A stretch of 64,000 bases of DNA from Palsa-504 sp963769715. GTDB lineage: Bacteria > Actinomycetota > Actinomycetes > Streptosporangiales > Streptosporangiaceae. The notes beneath the pieces were generated by a model. That model saw nothing but the letters and a program-made list of their open reading frames with translations. It was not told the DNA's origin and did no database searches. Below are positions 42,339 through 52,271 of the stretch, one piece after another. Positions within the stretch are counted from its first letter, which is position 1. Every line of letters starts with the position of its first letter. The stretch lies in contig CAVYNE010000035.1 in the NCBI GenBank assembly GCA_963769715.1, positions 86,737 through 150,736 on the forward strand, written 5' to 3'. A program made the position numbers and the translations under genes.

Positions 42339-43535
42339 ATGGTCAGTTACCAGCTTGCGCCGGAGCAGCAGGAGCTGCGGGACTCCGTCGCGCAGTTCGC
42401 CCGCAACGTCGTCGCGCCGGTCATCGGCGGCTACTACGAACGCGGTGAGTTCCCTTACGACATCGTGGCCAAGATGGGCAAGCTCGGCTTGTTCGGACTG
42501 CCGTTCGCCGAGGAGTACGGCGGCATGGGAGGCGACTATTTCGCCCTCTGCCTAGCCCTGGAAGAACTAGCCCGGGTGGATTCCTCGGTCGCGATCACCC
42601 TGGAGGCCGGGGTCTCGCTTGGCGCGATGCCCATCTACCGGTTCGGCACCTCCGAACAGCGCGGCCGGTGGCTGCCCGACCTGTGCACGGGCGAGCGGCT
42701 GGCCGCATTCGGCCTGACCGAGCCCGGCGGCGGGTCCGACATCCCCGGCGGCATGCGCACCACCGCCCGGCTGGAGGAGGGCCGGCTGGAGGAGGGCCGG
42801 TTGAAGAAAGGGGAGTGGGTGGTAAACGGCACCAAGGCGTTCATCACCAACTCGGGGACCTCGATCACCTCGCTGGTGACGGTGCTCGCCATCACCGGCC
42901 GCGACGACCGCGGCCGCAAGGAGATCTCCTCGGTCATTGTCCCGGCCGGCACCGCGGGGTTCGTCCCCGGGCCCGAGTACTCCAAGGTCGGCTGGTGTGC
43001 CTCCGACACCAGGGAACTGTCCTTCAACGATTGCCGGGTCCCGGCGGAGAACCTGCTCGGCGAGCGTGGCCGGGGCTACGCCCAGTTCCTGCAGATACTG
43101 GACGAGGGCCGGGTGGCGATCGCGGCGCTGGCCACCGGCCTGGCCCAGGGCTGCGTGGACGAGTGCGTCAGGTACGCCAGGCAGCGCGAGGCGTTCGGCC
43201 GCCGCCTCGAGCAGCACCAGGCGATCCAGTTCACCGTGGCCGACATGGAGGCTCGGGTGCACGCGGCCCGGCTGGCCTGGTATGACGCCGCGGCCCGGCT
43301 GGTGGCCGGCCAGCCGATCAAGAAGGAGTCGGCGATCGCCAAGCTGACTGCCTCGAACGCGGCCATGGACAACGCGCGGGCCGCCACCCAGGTGTTCGGC
43401 GGCTACGGCTTCATGAATGAGTTCCCGGTCGGCCGCTTCTACCGCGACGCGAAGGTCCTGGAGATTGGCGAGGGGACCTCGGAGGTCCAGCGGATGCTCA
43501 TCGCCAGGGAACTCGGACTCGGTTCGGGCGGGTAG
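42339..43535 (+). CDS. Acyl-CoA dehydrogenase
   Basis: 398 residues. FAD/substrate motifs: LFGLPFAEEYGGMGGDYFAL near residue 50, AFGLTEPGGGSDIPGGMRTTA near 126, WVVNGTKAFITNSG near 160, YARQREAFGRRLEQHQAIQF near 275, and the catalytic Glu in LEIGEGTSEVQRMLIARELG near 380. A 15-bp in-frame duplication gives LEEGRLEEGR near residue 144 in a surface loop. The start is the ATG at 42339, 8 bases after AAGG; GTG 42333 is too close to that site. The chain-length preference is unknown. Confidence 0.92.
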   Translation: MVSYQLAPEQQELRDSVAQFARNVVAPVIGGYYERGEFPYDIVAKMGKLGLFGLPFAEEYGGMGGDYFALCLALEELARVDSSVAITLEAGVSLGAMPIYRFGTSEQRGRWLPDLCTGERLAAFGLTEPGGGSDIPGGMRTTARLEEGRLEEGRLKKGEWVVNGTKAFITNSGTSITSLVTVLAITGRDDRGRKEISSVIVPAGTAGFVPGPEYSKVGWCASDTRELSFNDCRVPAENLLGERGRGYAQFLQILDEGRVAIAALATGLAQGCVDECVRYARQREAFGRRLEQHQAIQFTVADMEARVHAARLAWYDAAARLVAGQPIKKESAIAKLTASNAAMDNARAATQVFGGYGFMNEFPVGRFYRDAKVLEIGEGTSEVQRMLIARELGLGSGG

Positions 43536-44116
43536 TGCCCGGCGGATAGTCCTTCTGGGTAGCGGGAGTTGCTATTCCAGGTAATCCTTATGAGTTAATA
43601 ATCGGTGCGTAATTATCATCATTATGGGTTCATTAGCCGGCGGTTAGCTCACGTGAGTCGTCGGCCGGGTGTGGCAGGCCAGTGGCCTTGGGCTCAAGCG
43701 AACGCCGAGCGAACACCGAGCCGGACGCGACCCGTTATGTCCCTTACCGCCGGGCTGCTCGCCGGGTCGCCGGCGCTGGTCATCTGAGCACCACCCGGGC
43801 GTGGCGCCCGAAAATGAGATACTATACGAGGAGTTACTGTCCTGTCACTCAGAACCGCAATGATGTGCTTCGGTCATGACCCGGTGAGACCGTGCGGTAA
43901 CTTACGTCGGGAAGATCTCGTCGCTTTACTGGCGAATGCCCCGTGGTGGCTCCCCGGAAGATGATTATATGTCCTTACCCGTTTTGTAACGCGAGAGTGT
44001 GGCCTCGGCCGCCCTGTTGACCCGAGCAGCGGCGATCGTTGCAAGGGAAAGAGGGGTGCGTATGGTGAGCGGCTCGTGCCGTCTTAGCCTTGCATGCGCG
44101 CTGGCCAGGTTTGCCG
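43536..44116. other. AT-richer intergenic region upstream of the conservon
   Basis: About 580 bases with no convincing gene. It includes an AT-rich segment (43580-43640), a short palindrome CTCACGTGAG at 43647-43656, and another AT-rich patch (43810-43870). Promoters for cvnA are likely here, but no consensus -35/-10 pair is clear enough to place. Confidence 0.45.
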
Positions 44117-47100
44117 ATGCGAGGTGCGAACGTAGTGCGTAGACGATCGGTGACGAACCCCGGTGAAACAGCTGATGAGACCGGGGCCGTCAACGGAGCG
44201 CAGGCCGACGGGGGAGGTTCAGGGCTTCTAGCGGGAGGAAGTGCTGCGGGCGACGGCAGAGTGGACGCGGCGGGCACGGGTCCGCAGGCCGCCGTCGGGC
44301 AGGCCACGGCCGGGGCCCAGGCCGGACAAGGGAGCGGCGCCGAGGCGACCCAGACCCCACCAGGCGCACCGCCCGCGGCCAGCATGGTCCGGGCCACCCA
44401 CCCGCATCCGAGAAAGCCGGCCTCGGCCCGGTCGCGGTTCGCCCTGGCCAACTGGCGCGTCCGCTGGCGGCTGGCCGCGGTGATCGCGGTCCCGACGCTG
44501 ACCGCCGCGGTGCTCGGCGCGCTGACGATCTACGGGGACGTCAACAACTGGCAGGCGAGCGGGCGGGTCCAGCACCTCGCGCAGATCAACGCCGACACGA
44601 TCAGGCTCAGCCAGGCGCTGGAGGACGAGCTCAACGTCTCCGCCGCGTACGCGGCGACCCGGCCGAACAACGCCGCGCTGGCCAGTTCGGTCAAGCAGGC
44701 GCAGAACGTCACCAATAGCGCGGCCAGCGCGGTCATTAACGACTCCTCGGGTGTCACCACGGCGGCCGGGTACCAGCCGGGCACCGTACAGGACCTTAAC
44801 GGGGTGCTGGCGAGCATTAACGACCTGGGCAACGACCGCCAGGGCGTCATCGGCACGAACTCGCAGTTCCCTGCGGCGGAGGTCGTCCGGGTCTTCAGCG
44901 GGAACCTCATCACGCCCGCGAACACGTTCAGCGCCGCCATCGGAACCGGCGCCAACGACGCGACTTTGCAGGGCAACGTCACCACGCTGGGCGCCTTGCT
45001 GCGGAACGAGAACCAGGTGTCGGTGCAGCGGGCCCTTCTCTACGCTGCGCTCATCTCCCCGCAGGTGACACTGCCCTCGTATAACCTCGGCCTCCTCGAG
45101 CAGGCTTCCGAGCAGGCCAAGGCGGACCTCGCGGACTTCGACGCCTCCAGCGACACGGCCGAGCAGCAGAACTACAGCAACATCGTCAGCGGTGCCGAGG
45201 TGGACGTCGCGGCATCGAACGAGATCCTGGCCGAGCAGATGGCGGCAGGCCAGCCGTCGGTCCCGCTGACTAACAGCAGTCAGCTGAGGCCCGGGACCTG
45301 GAACAAGGACATGACGGCCACCATTGTCGACACGCGCGATGTGGCCAACCAGCTGACTACCGCCATTACCGACCGGGCCAGCACGCTGAGGTCCGAGGCC
45401 ACCACGCAACTGCTGGTCACCAGCCTCGTGACGCTGCTACTGCTGCTCCTGGTGCTGCTGGTCTCGACGACCGTGGCCCGCTCGCTGATCCGCCCGCTGC
45501 GCAAGCTGCGGACGGATGCGCTGGACGTGGCCGGCCACCGGCTGCCCGAGATGGTGCGCAGGCTGAGCCAGAGCGAGGGCAGCGACGAAGGCGTCGAGAT
45601 CGAGCCGATCGGGGTCACCTCCACCGACGAGATCGGTGAAGTCGCGCGGGCCTTCGACCAGGTTCACCGCGAGGCGGTCCGGCTGGCGGCCGACGAAGCC
45701 ATGCTGCGCGGCAACCTGAACGCCATGTTCATCAACCTGAGCCGGCGCAGCCAGTCGCTGATCGAGCGGCAGCTGTCGCTGATCGACTCGCTGGAGCAGA
45801 GCGAGCAGGACCCTGGTCGGCTCAGCAGCCTGTTCCGGCTGGACCACCTGGCTACCCGCATGCGCCGGAACTCCGAGAACCTGCTGGTTCTGGCCGGCCA
45901 CGAGGTGACCAGGCGGTGGAGCCAGCCGGTGCCGCTGGTCGACGTCCTGCGCGCGGCCATCTCCGAGATCGAGCAGTACGAGCGGGTCGTCCTCAACGTG
46001 CAGCCCGGGATCGTCGTGGTCGGCCAGGCCGTCAACGACGCGGTGCACCTGGTCGCGGAGATCGTGGAGAACGCGACCACGTTCTCCCCGGAAGACACCC
46101 AGGTGTACGTGTCCGGCCAGCCGCTGAGCAGCGGCGGAGTGCTCCTCGACATCACCGACAACGGCGTGGGCATCTCGGACCAGGAAATGTCGCACGCCAA
46201 CTGGCGGCTCGACAACCCGCCCGTGGTCGACGTGGCCGTGTCCCGGCGGATGGGCCTGTTCGTGGTCGGCCGCCTGGCCGCACGGCACGGTGTCAGGGTC
46301 CGGCTGCGGCACGCGCAGGCCGGCGGCCTGACCGCGCTGATCTGGCTGCCGGACACGGTAGCGGCGCCCGAGGTCGCGCCCCCGCTAGGCCGGCTCCGCC
46401 GGTTCGAAGCGGATGACTACGGGCCCGCCGCCTCGCTGTCCGCGCCCACCGCGACCCAAGGACCCACCGCGGCCTCGCAGGCCACTGCGGCCGCGAGGAT
46501 CCCCAGGTTCTCACCCACGGCGCCTACCGGTCCCGCGGCTCCCCCGGCTCCGTCCTTCAGCCCGGCCGCAAGCGCCGGGGCGCCAAGTTCCCCAGCGGCG
46601 CCCGCATCCTTCGACCCGGACGGCCCGGGCGACCCTGCTGTCGACGTACCCAGCCAGCCCAGCCAGCGCGCGCCCGCCGAGGGCGGCACCCCCGCGGGCA
46701 ACAACTGGGAGCCGGCCGGCAACGGCTGGGACCTGGGCAACGGCCGGGCCGACCACGAAGGGCCGCCGACCAAGGCGCTGCCCGTCCGCAACGGCAACGG
46801 GGCGGCGCCGTCGAACGGCAACGCGGTCGGCGACGGAGCCGAGCCACGGACCTCGGCTTCCGGTGGCCCGAGCGGTCCGAGCACGATGCCCGCCTTCACC
46901 GGACTCGGGAAGCAGCCCCCGCAGTTCCCGATCGGCAGCCAGAACATTCACGGCAGCGACGGACCGAGCGTGGCCGACGCGGCCAGCGTGACGAATGGCG
47001 CGGCCGCGGGCGGCCCGGGTAACGGCGAGGCGGCCGATGGTTCCGGGCCGGTGACGGTCCCGCTCGCCGGCCAGGAGCAGCGGCTGCCGATTTTCGACTC

Positions 47101-47491
47101 GCTAGAGTCTGACTGGTTCCGGCGGAGCGGGGAAGCTGTCACCACCGCTCAGCAGCGGCCCCAGGGCGCGCGGACCGCGCCGTCGGCCACGCAGGATTCG
47201 TGGACGTCACCCGCAGACGAGGGCTGGCGTGCGGCTCAGGCGGTGGCGACGCCCGCGGCGGGAGAAACCACCCAGGCGGGCCTGCCGAGGCGGGTTCCGA
47301 GGGCTAACCTCGTACCAGGCTCTGTCGGCGGCGGAAACGGCGCAAGCGGCGGCCAGGGAAGTGCGGGAAGTCCCGAAACAGAAGCCGAAGCGCCCGTAAG
47401 GTCGCCGGATGTGGCTCGTTCGCGCATGGCCAGCTTCCAGCGAGGCGTGCGCGAGGGTCGCGCCGCCACACCCCAGATCGAGGAGCCGTAG
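44117..47491 (+). CDS. Conservon sensor histidine kinase-like protein (CvnA)
   Basis: About 1,120 residues. A low-complexity N-terminus is followed by a helix (RLAAVIAVPTLTAAVLGAL near 125), an extracellular sensor of ~300 residues, a second helix (LLLLLLVLLVSTTVARSLI near 455), HAMP (to about 530), and a dimerisation helix FINLSRRSQSLIERQLSL in place of a typical HisKA His box. The ATPase has its N box in EIVENATTFSPED near 655 and its G1 box in DITDNGVGISD near 685. A ~350-residue Pro/Ala/Gly-rich tail follows. CvnA proteins head conservons, signalling units with roadblock, DUF742 and GTPase proteins. The start is uncertain: ATG 44117 and GTG 44135 are both possible. Confidence 0.88.
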   Translation: MRGANVVRRRSVTNPGETADETGAVNGAQADGGGSGLLAGGSAAGDGRVDAAGTGPQAAVGQATAGAQAGQGSGAEATQTPPGAPPAASMVRATHPHPRKPASARSRFALANWRVRWRLAAVIAVPTLTAAVLGALTIYGDVNNWQASGRVQHLAQINADTIRLSQALEDELNVSAAYAATRPNNAALASSVKQAQNVTNSAASAVINDSSGVTTAAGYQPGTVQDLNGVLASINDLGNDRQGVIGTNSQFPAAEVVRVFSGNLITPANTFSAAIGTGANDATLQGNVTTLGALLRNENQVSVQRALLYAALISPQVTLPSYNLGLLEQASEQAKADLADFDASSDTAEQQNYSNIVSGAEVDVAASNEILAEQMAAGQPSVPLTNSSQLRPGTWNKDMTATIVDTRDVANQLTTAITDRASTLRSEATTQLLVTSLVTLLLLLLVLLVSTTVARSLIRPLRKLRTDALDVAGHRLPEMVRRLSQSEGSDEGVEIEPIGVTSTDEIGEVARAFDQVHREAVRLAADEAMLRGNLNAMFINLSRRSQSLIERQLSLIDSLEQSEQDPGRLSSLFRLDHLATRMRRNSENLLVLAGHEVTRRWSQPVPLVDVLRAAISEIEQYERVVLNVQPGIVVVGQAVNDAVHLVAEIVENATTFSPEDTQVYVSGQPLSSGGVLLDITDNGVGISDQEMSHANWRLDNPPVVDVAVSRRMGLFVVGRLAARHGVRVRLRHAQAGGLTALIWLPDTVAAPEVAPPLGRLRRFEADDYGPAASLSAPTATQGPTAASQATAAARIPRFSPTAPTGPAAPPAPSFSPAASAGAPSSPAAPASFDPDGPGDPAVDVPSQPSQRAPAEGGTPAGNNWEPAGNGWDLGNGRADHEGPPTKALPVRNGNGAAPSNGNAVGDGAEPRTSASGGPSGPSTMPAFTGLGKQPPQFPIGSQNIHGSDGPSVADAASVTNGAAAGGPGNGEAADGSGPVTVPLAGQEQRLPIFDSLESDWFRRSGEAVTTAQQRPQGARTAPSATQDSWTSPADEGWRAAQAVATPAAGETTQAGLPRRVPRANLVPGSVGGGNGASGGQGSAGSPETEAEAPVRSPDVARSRMASFQRGVREGRAATPQIEEP

Positions 47492-47568
47492 GACCAGATG
47501 AAAGCTCAAGGCCCAGGCACAGCGACACGAGGAGGAACCTGTATGGACGGGCGACGAGAGGAGTGCCC

Positions 47569-48003
47569 ATGAGCACGCCAGGGCGCCCAGCGCAGGACCT
47601 TAACTGGCTGATCACCAATTTCGTGGAGCGGGTGCCCGACGTGGCGCACGCCGTGGTGGTGTCCTCTGATGGCCTGCCGCTGGCGTTCAGCGCCGGTTTC
47701 CCGCAAGAGCGGGCCGATCAGCTGGCGGCGGTGACCTCGGGGTTGACCAGCCTGACCCAGGGCGCGTCGCGGGTGTTCGAGGGTGGCGCTGTGGTGCAGA
47801 CTGTAGTGGAGATGCAGCGGGGTGTTCTGGTGATCATGGCGATCAGCAATGGCTCAAGCCTGGCTGTGCTCGCTGCGTCCACCTGTGATCTCGGGCTTGT
47901 GGCTTACGAGATGACCCTGCTGGTTGAGCGGGCCGGGCGGGTTCTTACCCCCGCCACCCGCGGTGTCATGCAAGCAGCCATCCCGGGTGATGGACGACGG
48001 TGA
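47569..48003 (+). CDS. Roadblock/LC7 domain protein (CvnB)
   Basis: 144 residues, one roadblock fold: DLNWLITNFVERVPDVAHAVVVSSDGLPLAFS at the start, FEGGAVVQTVVEMQRGVLVIMAIS in the middle and LVAYEMTLLVERAG near the end. In other conservons CvnB helps bind and regulate the GTPase. The start is the ATG at 47569, 9 bases after GAGAGGAG; a GTG 6 bases earlier is less likely. It lies 77 bases after cvnA and 12 before cvnC. Confidence 0.92.
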   Translation: MSTPGRPAQDLNWLITNFVERVPDVAHAVVVSSDGLPLAFSAGFPQERADQLAAVTSGLTSLTQGASRVFEGGAVVQTVVEMQRGVLVIMAISNGSSLAVLAASTCDLGLVAYEMTLLVERAGRVLTPATRGVMQAAIPGDGRR

Positions 48004-48015
48004 CCGGAGGTTTCA

Positions 48016-48492
48016 GTGGCGGGCCAAGGGCGAGGTGACAATCAGTCGCCGTTCGTGGGCTTGCCCGGTTCCTGGCAGGGACGGGCCGGTCTATGGGATG
48101 AAGGGCCGGGACCAGGACGTTCTGGTTTCGGCGGCTTCGCGACTGAGGAAGATGGTGCGACCAGGCTCGTCCGGCCATATACGGTTACTGGAGGCCGGAC
48201 TCAGCCGAGGTATCAGCTCGCCATTGAGGCACTGGTCACGGCGACTGTCCTTGAGCCTCGCGACCTGTCGGTGCTGGCGCCAGAATGTCAGGCTATCCTC
48301 CAGTTCTGCCGGGACTGGAGGTCAGTGGCCGAGGTGTCGGCGGTGCTTCGGCTGCCGCTCGGCGTGGCCAGGATTCTCATCGCGGATATGGGCGCGGATG
48401 GGCTTGTCCGCATCCACCAGCGCGATGATTCTGAGGGCCGTCCGGACCTCAATTTGCTCGAAAGGGTGCTTAGTGGACTCCGTAAGATCTAG
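48016..48492 (+). CDS. DUF742 protein (CvnC)
   Basis: 158 residues. The DUF742 domain occupies residues ~45-158: RLVRPYTVTGGRTQPRYQLAIEALV, then LAPECQAILQFCR, SVAEVSAVLRLPLGVARILIADM and a C-terminal LLERVLSGLRKI. It forms a winged-helix-like fold and acts with CvnB and CvnD. The start is a GTG at 48016, with GGAGG 5 bases upstream. It overlaps the GTPase gene by 20 bases. Confidence 0.9.
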   Translation: MAGQGRGDNQSPFVGLPGSWQGRAGLWDEGPGPGRSGFGGFATEEDGATRLVRPYTVTGGRTQPRYQLAIEALVTATVLEPRDLSVLAPECQAILQFCRDWRSVAEVSAVLRLPLGVARILIADMGADGLVRIHQRDDSEGRPDLNLLERVLSGLRKI

Positions 48493-49078
48493 CGTCGCCC
48501 AGCCCAGGTCCGACGCTCCTTCCGCCATGACGTCGGTGAAGATCGTGGTGGCTGGTGGATTCGGTGTAGGCAAGACGACATTTGTAGGCTCGGTTTCGGA
48601 GATCACCCCGCTGACGACCGAGGCCGTCATGACGGTGGCCAGCACGGAAGTCGATGACTTGTCGCACGTGCCGGACAAGACGACAACGACGGTGGCCATG
48701 GACTTCGGGCGGATCACGCTGGACAAGGATCTTGTCCTTTACATGTTCGGGACGCCGGGCCAGCACCGGTTCTGGTTCATGTGGGACGACCTGATCCAGG
48801 GCGCGATCGGCGCGGTCGTCCTGGTAGACACCCGCCGCCTGGCCGATTCGTTCCCCGCGGTGGACTACTTCGAGGCGTCCGGGTTGCCGTTCGTGATCGG
48901 CATCAACGGATTCCACGGGCAGTTCCCGCACCGGTCGCGGGACGTCAGCGAGGCGCTGGCGATCTCCCCGGACGTGCCGGTGATTCCGTGTGACGCGCGG
49001 AACCGGGAGTCGACCAAGGCGACCCTGGTCACCTTGGTCGAGCACGCCATGTCGATGCAGACGGCGGGACGGTTCTGA
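48473..49078 (+). CDS. Conservon Ras-like GTPase (CvnD)
   Basis: 201 residues. P-loop KIVVAGGFGVGKTTFVGSVS near residue 22, G3 motif MFGTPGQHRFWFMWDDL near 85, and IGINGFHGQ near 142 in place of NKxD, as is normal for this family. The start is the GTG at 48473 inside cvnC (AAAGGG about 7 bases upstream); an ATG at 48527 would shorten the N-terminus. It completes the conservon set A-B-C-D. Confidence 0.9.
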   Translation: MDSVRSSVAQPRSDAPSAMTSVKIVVAGGFGVGKTTFVGSVSEITPLTTEAVMTVASTEVDDLSHVPDKTTTTVAMDFGRITLDKDLVLYMFGTPGQHRFWFMWDDLIQGAIGAVVLVDTRRLADSFPAVDYFEASGLPFVIGINGFHGQFPHRSRDVSEALAISPDVPVIPCDARNRESTKATLVTLVEHAMSMQTAGRF

Positions 49079-49081
49079 TAG

Positions 49082-50822
49082 GTGGCCGCTGGCTCCTACA
49101 CGACCAGCACCGCTTTTCTCGAAGCCCTGGCCGAGGCCGGGGTCAGGTACATCTTCGCGAACCTCGGCAGTGACCATCCTGGCCTGATCGAGGCACTGGC
49201 CCAGGCTAACGCCGGGGGGTGGTCCCCCCGGGGTAGCAGAGTCCCGCGGCTCATCGTGTGCCCGCACGAGAGCGTCGCGCTGTCCGCCGCGCACGCCTAT
49301 GCCAGCGTCAGCAGGCAGCCGCAGGCCGTCTTGGTGCACGTCGACGCGGGCACCCAGAACCTCGGCGGCGCGGTCAGCAACGCGATGCGCGGCCGCGTCC
49401 CGGTGCTCATCTTCGCCGGCGCCGCACCGTTCACGACCGCCGGTGAGCTGCCCGGGGGGCGGAACGAGTTCATCCACTGGATCCAGGACGTGCCTGACCA
49501 GCGCGGCATCCTGCGCGGCTACGTCAAGTACGACAACGAGATCCGCACCGGCCGCAACGTCAAGCAGCTGGTTCACCGCGCCTTGCAGATCGCGCGCAGC
49601 GAGGCCAGGCCCGGTCTACCTGGTCGGCCCCCGCGAGGTGATGGAGGAGCAAGTCGAGCCCTACGCCGTCGATCCCGCGGAGTACTCGCCGGTCGCGCCC
49701 GCCGCGCTCACCGCCGAAGTCACGCAGGAGATCGCGAACGCGCTGGCCGGCGCCAGCCGCCCGCTGATCATCACGTCCTACCTGGGCCGCAACCCGGACG
49801 CGGTGCCCGCGCTGGTGGAGCTGGCCGAGCTGCTCGCCATCCCGGTCCTCGAATCGGCCGCCTTCCACGTCAACTTCCCCGGTGACCACCTGCTGCACGC
49901 CGGGTACCAGTTCACCACCTCGGAGCAGAATCCGGTCCTGGCCCAGGCCGACGTGATCCTGGTCGTCGACAGCGACGTACCGTGGATCCACGCCACCAGC
50001 AGGCCCTCGCCCGATGCCGCGATCTATGACATCGATACCGACCCGCTGAAGTCTGCGATGTCGATGTGGCACATCGCCGCGCGCCGGTTCGCCGCCGCCG
50101 ATTCGAAGGTGGCGCTAGAGCAGATCGCCCGGTTCGTTCGGGATAAGGTCCTTATCGACGCCGGTAAGGTCGAGGTCCGGCGGGCCGTGGCCATGGACGC
50201 CAGCCGGGCGCGCCGCGCCGCCCTTGATTCCCTCGAGCAGCCCGAGGCCAGCGTGATCACGCCCAGGTACCTGACCGCGTGCGTGCGCGAGTTGCTGGCG
50301 GATACCGACGCGCTGGTCCTGACCGAGGCGATCACCAACTACCAGGTGGTGGCCGAACACCTTCGGGCCAGCCGGCCAGGATCGCTGCTAGGGTCCGGCG
50401 GCGGTTCCCTGGGCTGGGCCGGAGGCGGCGCCGTCGGGGCTAAGCTCGCTTGTCCCGAACGGGCTGTCGTGTGCCTCACCGGAGACGGCTCGTTCTTGTT
50501 CGGTGTGCCGTCCTCGGCGCAGTGGGTCGCCCGGCGGTACGGGACGCCCGCGCTGACCATCATCTACGACAACCACGGCTGGGCGGCACCCAAGTTCTCC
50601 ACCCTCCAGGTCCACCCGGACGGCGCCGCGGCCAGGGACGATGATTTTCACGTCAGCTTCGATCCGGAGGTCGACCTGCCCGGCGTGGCCCGGGCGGCCG
50701 GCGGCGCGTACGGGGTGACAGTGTCCGATCCCGGCGAGCTTCCCGTCGTGCTGAAGGACGCGCTGGCCGTCGTGCAAGGCGGCCGCTCCGCCGTGGTCAG
50801 CGTGCAACTGCCCCCCGTCTGA
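49082..50822 (+). pseudogene. TPP-dependent (acetolactate synthase-like) enzyme, frameshifted
   Basis: It starts 3 bases after cvnD, so it is the fifth gene of the conservon unit. The first ~175 residues (frame of 49082) carry VRYIFANLGSDHPGL, the catalytic-type Glu in CPHESVALSAAHAYA, NEFIHWIQDVPDQRG and RTGRNVKQLVHRALQ. After SEAR near 49612-49618 the protein continues in the next frame as PVYLVGPREVMEEQ through the TPP-binding motif CLTGDGSFLFGVPSSAQW near residue 470 to the end. A net loss of two bases in a GG/CC run (mod 3) explains the break. Combined it would be ~578 residues, a normal length. A G/C palindrome at 49215-49231 adds a short loop. It may be intact in life if the break is a sequence error. 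Confidence 0.8.
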
Positions 50823-50866
50823 TCTCATCTGCCGCCGGTGATCTCCCGCCCCGGTAAGCGCAGGGC

Positions 50867-52111
50867 TCAGCGCCCGCCGACCGCATGGGCACGCGCGATC
50901 GCCGAGTAGACGGCCGCGCTCGGCTTGGGCCTGCGCACGAACGTTTCCCGGTCGACCTCGTGCAGCCCGAACCGGACGTCATAGCCGAAGATCCACTCGA
51001 AGTTGTCCAGCAGCGTCCAGTGCAGGTAGCCCAAGACCGGCACGCCATCCTCGATCGCGTCGAGCAGCCCCGCCAGGGCCGGCTCGAGCAGCGCCGCCCG
51101 GCAGGCGTCGTCGCTGTGCCCCAGCCCGTGCTCCGTCACGAGCACGGGGACCCCCGTCGCCTCATACGCGTAGCGGACCGCTCTCGCCAGCGACAGCGGG
51201 TAGACCTCCGAACCCATCTGGTTCAGCGTGGCACCCGGCGGGGGAGGCACGGGTCCGTCGGCGTCGTACCGGGCGCGCTCGTAGTTCTGGACGCCCACGA
51301 AGTCGTCGTCTCGCGCCAGGGCCAGCCACCTGCCGTACACCTCGGCCCGCTTGCGGTCCCGGACCGACGCGTCGTCGCCCACGACCTGGTCGTCGATGAT
51401 CGCGAGGCTGAACCCCACCGGCAGGCCGGGACGCCGGGCCTTGATGGCGTCCTTCGCCACCCGGTGACCGGCCGTCATGCCGTCGGCCATGGCGTCCATC
51501 TCCTCGGGGAGCATGACGTTGGCGACCCGGTAACGAGGCACGCCGGCCTGCTCGCTCGCCGCGAGCAGCGTCGCACGCTCGAGCTCGCGTACCGCGCCGG
51601 GGATATCAAGCCAGCTCAGCAGCCGGGCGAGGTTCGGCTCGTTGAACGTCACGGCCCAGGCGATGCCGTCGCCCAGGCGCTCGGTGACGACATCGCAGTA
51701 GCGGGCGAACACCGCCGGTGCCCGCGGGTCGAGCCACCCGCCGCGCCGCGCGAACCAGTGCGGCGAGGTGAAGTGGTTGTACGTGACCACCGGAGCGATC
51801 CCCGCCGCGAGACAGCGGTCGACGATCGCGCGGTAGTGCGCGAGAGCCTCCGCCGAGAACTGGCCCTCGGCCGGCTCGACCCGCGCCCACTCGACCGAGA
51901 ACCGGTAGGTGTCCAGACCCAGCCCGGCCACGAGGTCGACGTCCTCCCGCCACAGCTCGTAGCTGTTGCAGGCCCGCCCCGACGGCTCCCGGAACACCGT
52001 AGGCCGCACGTGTTCGAGGAACCACGTGTCGCTCCGCGTGTTGCCGCCCTCGGTCTGATGACCTGAGGAGGCCACTCCCCAGCGGAACCCCTGCGGGAAC
52101 GTCCGTGCCAC
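50867..52111 (-). CDS. Glycoside hydrolase family 1 beta-glycosidase
   Basis: 414 residues of a (beta/alpha)8 barrel. FRWGVASSGHQTEGG at the start, YRFSVEWARVEPAEGQFS near residue 68, acid/base Glu in WAVTFNEPNLARLL near 158, and nucleophile Glu in PVLVTEHGLGHSDD near 325. WTLLDNFEWIFGYDVRFGLHEVD near 365 is the conserved C-terminal stretch. The nucleophile motif reads TEHG rather than TENG. No signal peptide, so it is intracellular. The start is the GTG at 52111. The region 52112-52171 has a CCGAACGAAGTGGG motif. Confidence 0.9.
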   Translation of the reverse strand: MARTFPQGFRWGVASSGHQTEGGNTRSDTWFLEHVRPTVFREPSGRACNSYELWREDVDLVAGLGLDTYRFSVEWARVEPAEGQFSAEALAHYRAIVDRCLAAGIAPVVTYNHFTSPHWFARRGGWLDPRAPAVFARYCDVVTERLGDGIAWAVTFNEPNLARLLSWLDIPGAVRELERATLLAASEQAGVPRYRVANVMLPEEMDAMADGMTAGHRVAKDAIKARRPGLPVGFSLAIIDDQVVGDDASVRDRKRAEVYGRWLALARDDDFVGVQNYERARYDADGPVPPPPGATLNQMGSEVYPLSLARAVRYAYEATGVPVLVTEHGLGHSDDACRAALLEPALAGLLDAIEDGVPVLGYLHWTLLDNFEWIFGYDVRFGLHEVDRETFVRRPKPSAAVYSAIARAHAVGGR

Positions 52112-52271
52112 CCGGCCAAAGCTAGCACCTACATACCAAGATCATTGGACCGAACGAAGTGGGCGCGTGCCGTCCCGCCGCAACGTCTCCGCCCCGGGAC
52201 GGTGCTGCTCGGCGTGCATCTTCCTCCAGTCTGATTTAGAGTTCCCCACGGAGCAGTGAGGGGAGAACGCC

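Noticed and set aside
43605..43879. Short plus-strand frames in the gap before the conservon
   Set aside because: 60-65 codons each, overlapping in different frames, no ribosome sites and no recognisable features.
47563..49078. Long frame 47924-49078 that joins cvnC and cvnD sequence
   Set aside because: The first part is cvnB/cvnC sequence in the wrong frame; CvnD homology begins only after GTG 48473.
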